This document shows, piece after piece, positions 47,901-56,250 of a stretch of 64,000 nucleotides of DNA. This stretch comes from Trileptium ribeirensis (Eukaryota > Nematoda > Enoplea > Enoplida > Thoracostomopsidae): contig JASANE010028272.1 of assembly GCA_030248225.1 (NCBI GenBank), positions 1 to 64,000 of the forward strand, read 5' to 3'. The position numbers and the translations under genes were made by a program. The notes beneath the pieces are model-generated. The model searched no databases, was not told the origin of the DNA, and was given only the letters and a program-made list of their open reading frames with translations. Each line of letters starts with the position of its first letter. Positions within the stretch are counted from its first letter, which is position 1.

Positions 47901-49501
47901 AAAGTTATGCCATTTGGCTCAACACTTCTTAGGCACCGGCTAAATTAAGCTGAATTTTTGCCTTAATAGCGGTTTTGGTTTCTTCGTTTCCTCATAAAAG
48001 CTGTAGAACGCCTGTGACAGTCAGAAGAAGGTAATTTATTTCAGGTCTCTTCTACAACAGGTAAAGATTTTATTTATTTATTTATTAAACATCTCTTTTA
48101 CGACGGGTAAAGTTATACCATTTGGTTCAACACTTCTTAGGCACCAGCTAAATTAAGCTGAATTTTTGCCTTAATAGCGGTTTTGTCCGCTCCGTTTCCT
48201 CATAAAAGCTGTAGAACGCCTATGCCAATCAGATGAACGTAAGTTATTTCAGGTCTCTTCTACAACAGGTAAAGATTTTATTTATTTATTCAACATCTCT
48301 TTTACGACGGGTAAAGTTATACCATTTGGTTCATCACTTCTTTAGGCACCAGCTAAATTAAGCTGAATTTTTGCCGTAATAGCGGTTTTGGACTCTTCGT
48401 TTCCTCATAAAAGCTGTAGAATACCTGTGACAATCAGAAGAACGTAATTTATTTCAGGTCTCTACAAGTAAAGATTTATTTATTTATTCAACATCTCTTT
48501 TACGACGGGTAAAGTTATACCATTTGGTTCAACACTTCTTAGGCACCAGCTAAATTAAGCTGAATTTTTGCCGTAATAGCGGTTTTGGCCTCTTCGTTTC
48601 CTTATAAAAGCTGTAGAACGTTGTGACAATCAGAAGAACGTAATTTATTTCAGGTCTCTTCTACAACAGGTAAAGATTTTGTTTATTTATTCAACATCTC
48701 TTATACGATGGGTAAAGTTGTACCATTTGCGGATTTGAATTCATAATGGTTTTGTTCGCGAACATTTATTCATGGATAATAGAATCGTTTCTCTCATGAT
48801 GTCATAGTTACATTAAATTTATTGGCGAACAGAGACGATTCTAAATTCAAAGCTATCAAATGTTGTTTAACTGTAGTTATCTGATTGAAAATCGCTAAGA
48901 CTTGCTAGTAGTGCAACAAATAGAATTGCTTATTTGTTCCGTAGCAATGGTTGTGGATTCAGCATTGGGTTTCGCAAAATAGGATGGGTAGTGAGGTCAT
49001 ATTAAGTTTAGTCGCGCTTTAGTTTAACAAAAACTAGAATAAATCAATGATACTAATAATTATTTATATGTATCTTTCGGCTAAAAATATACTAGATGCT
49101 AAAGGTAGCTTGGTTACCATTCCATACACTAATATTTTCCGAAAATATAGATCTTGGAGGTGTCTTTAAGTTTCTCATGAACGGATGGCAGTTAAAATAT
49201 GCCCCTAGCCACTCTTTGAAAAGAAGCGGCATCTGCATTTCAGTCCTATAATCCCATAATCCCAAAGAATAAGCATTATAGAAATAATTTATATTATAGT
49301 TTTGTTTTAGCTTCCGCCGATACATTGGAATTTCTGACCGATCTAGCCGGAAGGCATCCATGGATTCAGAGGACGTTGGACAAGTTTGGACTGCCACGCA
49401 ATGATCCACATGGATGGTGTCCAAAAGTACAAGAGCTGATCGACACATGGGGTATTGAGCTACCGGATATTGTGGGAAAGCTACATGAAGTCTGCGGCTG
49501 A
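44945..49501 (+). CDS. Small secreted two-cysteine protein, paralogue B
   Basis: Two exons: 44945-44999 (signal peptide MANRVIILALFITVLAIS, phase-1 donor gtaagc) and 49311-49501 (acceptor ttgttttag, stop TGA). The product is 81 residues. Hand alignment of the mature part with paralogue A gives about 45 identities in 63 positions, no internal gaps and both Cys conserved. Most substitutions are conservative, and Trp, Cys and the ELPDIVG block are kept, as expected if the proteins are under selection. The intron of about 4.3 kb is dominated by a 204-bp satellite with splice-like sequences and ends with a truncated MITE. Family unknown; secretion is inferred from the leader. Confidence 0.82.
45830..48727. 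repeat. 204-bp satellite, about 14 units, in the intron of secreted paralogue B
   Basis: Anchor ccatttggttcaacacttcttaggc occurs at 45872, 46076, 46280, 46484, 46684, 46888, 47092, 47296, 47502, 47706, 47910, 48118, 48322 and 48520. A final truncated unit is at 48722. Spacing is 204 with few exceptions (198-208). Each unit contains ttatttcag, then the 16 bases gtctcttctacaacag, then gtaaag: a splice acceptor and donor bracketing a micro-exon-sized piece. A second related donor (acgacgggtaaag) follows about 45 bases on. Confidence 0.95.
48728..49010. mobile_element. MITE family 1, truncated and diverged copy
   Basis: The right terminus (CAAAATAGGATGGGTAGTGAGGTCATATTAAGTTTA) and interior gttcgcgaaca match family 1; the left terminus is missing. 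It abuts the truncated last unit of the 204-bp satellite in the intron of secreted paralogue B. Confidence 0.65.
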
Positions 49502-49585
49502 GACGTCAAAAGTCAAAGAGAAATTTCAATGTAACATTTTCATGCTATAAAATTTCTATAAATCAAAATGGATGAAATTGATTCT

Positions 49586-49856
49586 TTAACCCTTTCATGC
49601 ACAACGGGTCGAAAATGCACCCAATATACATCAGGTATCATGTCGCGCTAACTGGGTTTGTTTGATAAATGTATGTTTGCACGTGTGTTGTTGTGCGTGC
49701 GGTTTGCCAAGTTCCTTAAGTAAGCCGAGCAACAGCTTTTATTGGCTAGCGTAAGAGAATGGCAGTCCAAACGATCTATTTTCAAGTAATCGGTGCGGTA
49801 ATAATTCTGTTCCTCCTTTCACTAAATTCGCAATAATTCGTGCATAAAAAGGTTAA
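49586..49856. mobile_element. TTAA-type MITE, copy 4, just after secreted paralogue B
   Basis: 271 bp: TTAACCCTTTCATGCACAACGGG at the left and GTGCATAAAAAGGTTAA at the right. This is the best-preserved terminus of the family: CCCTTT with a TTAA target, as in piggyBac-derived MITEs. Confidence 0.78.
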
Positions 49857-50399
49857 ACAATATCACGATTATCAGTTTCTAGTAAGTTTCTTGCTCTATA
49901 TAAAGACTAAATAAAAAAATATCCAAATTTAATTAAATAAAGACTTATTTTATAATATATTCCTTTTAATTTGTAGCCTTATGAGTGAACCGGTTTGATA
50001 GAAAATATAAAACTTCACAATAAAATCCGACAGCTAACACTTAACACAGCTCAACGAATTTGAAACATTTATAGATTAAAATGTTTGCTTCATGGCTAAG
50101 GCGAATGTATCTTCGTTTTTTCGTGTTAACAAATGGTAAACAAGCAATAAATTCTTATCATAAAGTATAAAATTTGAAAATGCCCATTTTCACAAAACTA
50201 CTAAATATAAATTAGAAAAGTTTTTTTAACTGAACTGAGGTTAACTATATGCACCATATGCATATTTATAAAACCCACTTATATTTTGAGGATAATATGC
50301 ATGTGCAATTGATGCAGAAAATGGCAAATGAACAAATGCGATGCATTTGCCGAACAAAATTGCCCTTAAATCACTGCTTCTCAATTTTTGGTATAGCAA

Positions 50400-50980
50400 A
50401 ACGGGCACGGCAATGCGTACCCAATGTGCAACTGTTGATAGTAGGGTAAAAATACGATCACTGCTTCTCCATTTTTTGGTATCGCAAAACGTATGTTATC
50501 GGGCACGGCAATGCGTACCCAATGTGCAACTGTTGATAGTAGGGTAAAAATACGATCACTGCTTCTCCATTTTTTGGTATCGCAAAACGTATGTTATCGG
50601 TCTCGGCAATGCGTACCCAATGTGCAACTGTTGATAGTAGGGTAAAAATACGATTACTGCTTCTCAATTTTTGGTATAGCAAAACGTACGTTATCGGGCA
50701 CGGCAATGCGTACCCAATGTGCAACTGTTGATAGTAGGGTAAAAATACGATCACTGCTTCTCAACTGTTGGCATCGCAAACGGTATGTTATCGGGCACGG
50801 CAATGCGTACCCAATGTGCAACTGTTGGTAGTAGTGTAAAAATACGATCACAGCTTCTCCATTTTTTGGTATCGCAAAACGTATGTTATCGGGCACGGCA
50901 ATGCGTACCCAATGTGCAACTGTTGATAGTAGGGTAAAAATACGATCACTGCTTCTCCATTTTTGGTATCACAAAATGTA
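50400..50980. repeat. 98-bp tandem repeat, about six units
   Basis: Anchor ggcaatgcgtacccaatgtgcaac at 50411-type positions spaced 98 apart. Units share tatcgcaaaacgtatgttatcggg and ttgatagtagggtaaaaatacgatcac. The last units decay near 50980. Confidence 0.9.
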
Positions 50981-52329
50981 TGTCAACGTATACGGCAACG
51001 TGTATATATTCGATGTGTAATTGTTGATGTTATGTTAAAAATATGACTTGGTGTGCGACCCTCACAGGTGTTACCTCCAAATGGAAGCATGTGCAATGTA
51101 ACTCGTTTTCAATGTAGCTCTGAGGGTTCCTAGTCCCTCCCCTGCCAGTTTGTCAATTTCACCCCAATGTTTGCCGATTTTACCCCAATTTTTGCTAATT
51201 TTAGATAAAATATTTCGCAGACGGATTCGACGCCCGGCGAGAATGGATTTGTAGAGACTGCAGAGAGCGAAAGGGGGGTAAAATATGGTTTGTGGGAAGT
51301 CCGGCCCTTAGGGGCGAACCCCGTCCCCTATCGACACCTATAATATATATCTAATTTGGCACAACGATTCTGAGGTACCTTCATGGGTTGCATTTTCGCC
51401 ACAAATTTTTTTCGCCGCAGCAGGAGCTAAGACATCCGGTGCCTTTGCTCATCATCGCCGACAGGACAGTTGAAGCCGATAGAGCTTTAGTCGATTATGT
51501 ATATCGCATAAAAATCCCTTCAGAACTTACAAATTCAGTTTCGCAGCAATGATAGATGTAGATATATACAACAGCGGTTAAATGATTCCTAAACTACCAT
51601 GGACGTTTAGTTCACTAAGCTCGAGAAAATAATTACTTTTAGTATTAAATCCGCAGATTTAAAGAAAAGAAGGATAACCGATTATACTATTTCGTAGCAA
51701 AGATATAGTAACCTAGTTTTGTCACTTACAATTTATGTCAGTGTTCAATCTGGAGCTGCGATGCCGACAGTAGAAATGAATTTCAACCATTCGTTTCGGA
51801 TCTAGCTTTTTGTTGCAGCTGTTAATACGAACGAATATGATCGTGTTATTTCTTAGCTATACTTTCAAATGTATTCAGCTGTTGGATTTGCTTATGTATT
51901 TTTTTGGTTATTCAAATATCATTAATTTTTTTAAGTTGAATTTTCAAGGTAGTTCAGATTTCACCGACCCAAGCGCCTACTTTATACGCAGAAATCAACC
52001 TTTTCCATAATATTGTGTGTATTTTTGGTGTATTATATCGGTATTGTGTATAATTTTTGAGAACTCATTCAACACTGATATAAACTTATAAAAAATCTAC
52101 CAGTAATGCAACAGGGTTTGTTTAGTCGTTTGAACAAAATACATGTCTTGTTCATAAGTTTATATGGAACAATTATTGTATGAAAAAAGAACAGCCGCTC
52201 CAACCTCATACGCGATCGATACAGAAATAAACATTGTTTATTTATACAATGTTGCATTGGCTATACAATATAGTTTTGCCTTACAATTTTTAATATGCAT
52301 AACGGTGTGAAACGCACATGTTTAGCTCC
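50981..52329. other. Intergenic; nothing recognised
   Basis: Contains a short run of repeated tttaccccaat..tttgc words at 51155-51210 and otherwise no gene or element I can name. Confidence 0.4.
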
Positions 52330-52990
52330 AAATCGCGTCGCAAACTCTTCAAAAGTGGAAAGAGGTCGGTCGTTTACATTCATTTTGCTATGATCCCACC
52401 AGTGAATTTTTCACGTTTGTCAGTATAAAGTGGCCCAACACTCTTGCGATACCCCAGTGCAGCGATTCTAGTGTCGCAAGTTCTTCAAAAGTGGAAGAGG
52501 CCGGCAAAAATGTTGATGGGCCCCGCTCGTTTACATTCATTTTGCTATGATCCCACCAGTGAATTTTTCACGTTTGTCAGTATAAAGTGGCCCAACACTT
52601 TTGCGATACCCCAGTGCAGAGATTCTGGTGTCGCAAGTTGTTCAAAAGTGGAAGAGGCCGGCAAAAATGTTGATGGGCCCCGCTGGTTTACATTCATTTT
52701 GCTATGATCCCACCAGTGAATTTTTCACGTTTGTCAGTATAAAGTGGCCCAACGCTTTTGCGATACCCCAGTGCAGAGATTGTGGTGTCGCAAGTTGTTC
52801 AAAAGTGGAAGAGGTCGGCAAAAATGTTGATGGGCCCCGCTCGTTTACATTCATTTTGCTATGATCCCACCAGTGAATTTTTCACGTTTGTCAGTATAAA
52901 GTGGCCCAACACTCTTGCGATACCCCAGTGCTGACATTGTGTCGTCGCAAGCTTTTCAAAAGTGGAAGAGGATGACAAAAATGTTGAGAG
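52330..52990. repeat. 157-bp tandem repeat, about four units
   Basis: Units share catttt gctatgatcccacc, tttttcacgtttgtcagtataaagtggccc, cgataccccagtgc and aaaagtggaagagg. Open frames across it (from 52444 and 52601) differ by exactly one unit and are not genes. Confidence 0.92.
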
Positions 52991-53243
52991 GGTCGGTTGT
53001 TTACATTTAGTTTGTTATAACAACATCAGTTAGTTTCATAATGTTGGTAAGTAAAACATCCGTCCCCCTTCCTGCCCACCTCGACGCCCCTGTCTAGCTC
53101 TGAAGAATAAAATATAGATATAATAAAACCCGTTTTATGATATGACAGCAAGAATGAATTAATGACTGAACTCGCAGTACAGTTTTCAGTGGATTAACGT
53201 TTCACCCAACAGACCCGACTCTGTGTTTTTAACTAGTTAGAAT

Positions 53244-53618
53244 TATGCAGCTTTTACGTTATAAAGGACCCGCCTTGCGAAACTTTTGTCGTCTTTGCCA
53301 CCATATATTGTGTGGTGTCTTGTACATGATAGAGTTTCTTATATGGTATTTTAGGTATGTAGTATAGTGTCGGTAACAGTATAGTGTAGGCTACACCATA
53401 TTTTTTTAAAAAAGTTATATGGTGTTACCTACACCATACTATTATTTACACACATTATGTGTTTGTGTATGGTGTCCTTGATTCCGTCAGGATAAGTAAA
53501 TTAAGACACTATTATAATTAAGTTGTTGGCGTCTCATACACACCACGGTATGGTATGGTGTAGACTATTGGAGGACAAAACATTCAAATGGAGGTTCTTT
53601 GTAACGCAAACGCCGCGA
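53244..53618. mobile_element. MITE family 3, copy 2
   Basis: Left terminus ATGCAGCTTTTACGTTATAAAGGACCCGCC and right terminus GTAACGCAAACGCCGCG. Multiple ATGGTGT / ACACCAT inverted motifs inside, as in 30429-30969. Confidence 0.8.
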
Positions 53619-53689
53619 AAGAATAGCTGCTATGAACAAACATACGAGTTTAGCTAGCATTTTTCTGACCAAACTGAGTTGTTTAACGC

Positions 53690-53880
53690 TTATCAAATAT
53701 ACAGTTAACATCTTTCACAAGTTTGTGCATCTCGCTATGTGTGATAATGACACGCCGAGTCGTGATTGCATGGTTGCAAGCAGCTTAAGCAAACCATTGA
53801 GTTATCTAGCAAACTATTAAATTGCTTGGTTTCGTAACTCTCACAACGAGAGCGAATAACAACGCACGTTCAAACAACGC
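53690..53880. mobile_element. TTAA-type MITE, partial copy 5
   Basis: The segment around accattgagttatctagcaa and ctcacaacgagagcgaataac matches the interior of copies 1 and 2. The termini are not clear. Confidence 0.5.
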
Positions 53881-54049
53881 ACTGAACAATATTGTCATTG
53901 AATAATTATTTCATTGCACTATTCTGAATCTTGCAGATATGGTTCAGATTTTGTCGAGCCACCAGATTAATGGTATCATACACCGGGTCTTAACATAAAA
54001 TGAGAATATAAATTCAATTTTACGAATCTGCGATCAACCCAACGAGACC

Positions 54050-54150
54050 CTGGCAACCGTTACGGGAGTTACGTTATATCGTTATAAAAAGGAAACCTCA
54101 GAGCGAGGGGGTGATGCTTCGAGGGGGGAGCCCCTCCTACTTAAATTCAA
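54050..54150. repeat. Diverged fragment related to MITE family 2
   Basis: Resembles the family 2 left half (acgttat.tcgttataaaaagga, cagagcgaggg, a gggggagcccctcc hairpin) but without a clear terminus. Confidence 0.35.
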
Positions 54151-54287
54151 GAAGCCATATTTGCCTTTCTGCCAAAAACAAATAAAAATTATCTCTACTA
54201 TAAAAATACACTGGTGTAGCAGGAAGCGTCCAATTTTATTAGCCCACGTCACGTTTACGGGTCGTATTATACATTATTTAAACTAAT

Positions 54288-54293
54288 TTTATT
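54288..54293 (-). promoter_or_regulatory. Poly(A) signal candidate of paralogue C
   Basis: AATAAA on the minus strand about 170 bases after the stop of paralogue C, in AT-rich DNA. Confidence 0.4.
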
Positions 54294-54462
54294 TTATCAA
54301 GTTGCATCGAAACACTAAAGAATAATTTTTAGAACATAAATAAATATAACGACGGTTCTCTTTTATAGTTCTTCTTCTACGTAAAATCCAGTTCCAAGAT
54401 AAAACGAATCAAGTGTCTCATCGTTCTTCAGTTTGAATGTCTTTCCTTCGACATTGTTTGAT

Positions 54463-56071
54463 TTATCCACAAAATTCCTTGAATATTTTGACCAAGTTTA
54501 CGTACTCGCCTCCCCATTTTCCAACGAGGTCATCTTTATGGGCACACCAGGATTTCGGATCGTTGTGATCAAGATTATGTTCATCTAACGTTGATTGAAC
54601 CCATGGGTCCCATGATACTCGTCGCTTGAGGTCTTCTGCGGCATCGTCGGCAGACACTGAAACGAACAATGAATGGTACAAATACACATTTTATTAAAGA
54701 AATGATTGCTTCATGTCTCAAAGCCACCACTGCATCGGTTGTTTGCGCCCAATTCTGTTCTTTTTCTCAACATTGTAACGTCCGGCCACTTAAAGTGACA
54801 GTTGGGCTGGAGATACAGTAGGGCCTGTGGCCAAATTACCCTTTAGTGAAATGACAATGCACTACGTCGAACGCGGTCGATAACGTTCCTTTAGATTGAG
54901 ATAAAATTCCTGCGCATCGTTGCAACAGATTTAATGGTGGAAGAGCAAGAACTACTAATTGTTTTATATAGAAAAAGTGCCATGTTTCACCTCCAAACAG
55001 CTAAAATTTTTACGCATGTCTCAAGTAGTCAATATAGACAAAATGCTTGAGGTCAACACTTTGTTTTCGGCCACGAAGAAGACAGAAATAAACGGAAACA
55101 TCAATTCTAAAATATGTTTTGCTTATTTGACTAAAATTGATAAGCTTAATGCTTTATTTTTCGGCTCAGCGTACGATAGTTAAGCTCGAGAATTGTTCAG
55201 TTTCTCCATGAACGACAGCTTACGAGAAATGAAAATTTATATCACAATACTTACATTAGCAGCATACATGCTTGGGGTCTGAGGTTCCCGTTGGGGTGTA
55301 GGCGGGGTGTCGGGGTTGTAGGTCGGCCTTCGGTTTTCCAGGGGGTCAGGGGTTTGCTAGGGGGTGGCACTATGGGTACAGGGTTTGGTGAACCTGCGAA
55401 CGGGATCGGGCGACCTGTCGAGCATGGGGATCCGTAGTTTCAGGGAGTAACCCCTACCATTATGAACCTGTATGATTAGCAGTATTTTGAGAAATTATTT
55501 TTTTTTAGATTTTACGAGTTGCTCAAACGTTGCTCGTTACTCGTATTAATAAACAATATTAGCCGTTAAGCAGTAATGTTAAGCTAATTATAAAGTAAAG
55601 CAAACTTCGACAAATTTTGCTGTAGTACCAAATGTATGTATGTACTTATATATTTGATGGGTTTATTCACCAACAAAATAATCCTAAGCGTCAATGCAAA
55701 CCATGCATGCTCATAGCCGGCAGGCTCTTCCTGAGGTTCAGACCCATCTCTTCGTGGCAAGGCGCCGACACACCCCTGCCCCTCCTCCTGACAGGTCGTC
55801 TACCCTCCTCCAGATGCGCCATAGGTTTCGCTCATCTCCCTCCCCCACCACCGATCGGCTGGCCTGGGAGGTCGCCCTAAGGCCTGCTATAAGGACCCCG
55901 CCTGGGCCCTCTGACCTTACGCACGCCAAAATATATACACAATGTATTTTAGGCGTGAAATTCTAGAGTACGACTAAAGAAGAGTGTTTTATTATTATTA
56001 AAGACAGTTATAAACGAAAACATACCGTACACCGCAACCGCCACTACAAACAAAATAACTATATATTTCAT
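54463..56071 (-). CDS. Small secreted two-cysteine protein, divergent paralogue C
   Basis: On the minus strand: exon 1 is 56071-56026 (leader MKYIVILFVVAVAVY, phase-1 donor gtatgt) and exon 2 is 54656-54463 (acceptor cgtttcag, stop TAA). The product is 79 residues. It is much more diverged from paralogues A and B but keeps WVQSTLD, HNDPKSWC, a WG-x-E motif, the 25-residue Cys-Cys spacing and the same intron phase and position. One residue is added before the first Trp block. It is more basic at its N-terminus (LKRR). The opposite orientation 5 kb from paralogue B suggests an older inverted duplication. The intron has strand-asymmetric GC-rich islands. Confidence 0.78.
55260..55450 (+). repeat. 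G-rich low-complexity island in the intron of paralogue C
   Basis: Many GGGG/GGGGT runs (ggggtgtaggcggggtgtcgggg, ccagggggtcagggg, agggggtggc) on the + strand, with potential to form G-quadruplexes. The + strand is the template strand of paralogue C, so the transcript would be C-rich here. Confidence 0.6.
55690..55925. repeat. C-rich island in the intron of paralogue C
   Basis: Dense cccctcctcc, ccctcccccacc and gggccctc words in otherwise AT-rich DNA. Open frames exist on both strands because of the composition and are not genes. Confidence 0.5.
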
Positions 56072-56191
56072 TTTTTGATAACACAAAACGCTAAAATATA
56101 TATTATTAAGAAAAAGACTGTCTATTCATATGTTTATGAACATAAAGTTTCAGACGAGGTCACATTTTATTCTAAGCCTATGAATAGATTA

Positions 56192-56250
56192 AGCGGCGTT
56201 TAATGTTATAAAGGACCCCCATGTGAAAGTTTCCGCCCATGAATACATTA
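56192..56250. mobile_element. MITE family 3, left end only
   Basis: GCGGCGTTTAATGTTATAAAGGACCCCCATGTGAAAGTTT matches the left terminus of family 3. No right end is found. Confidence 0.55.

Noticed and set aside
49092..49448. 118-codon minus-strand open frame
   Set aside because: It is antisense to the second exon of secreted paralogue B.
50341..50896. Several open frames on both strands
   Set aside because: All fall in the 98-bp satellite and repeat with its period.
52444..52864. Two near-identical 87-codon open frames
   Set aside because: They are one frame seen in successive 157-bp satellite units.
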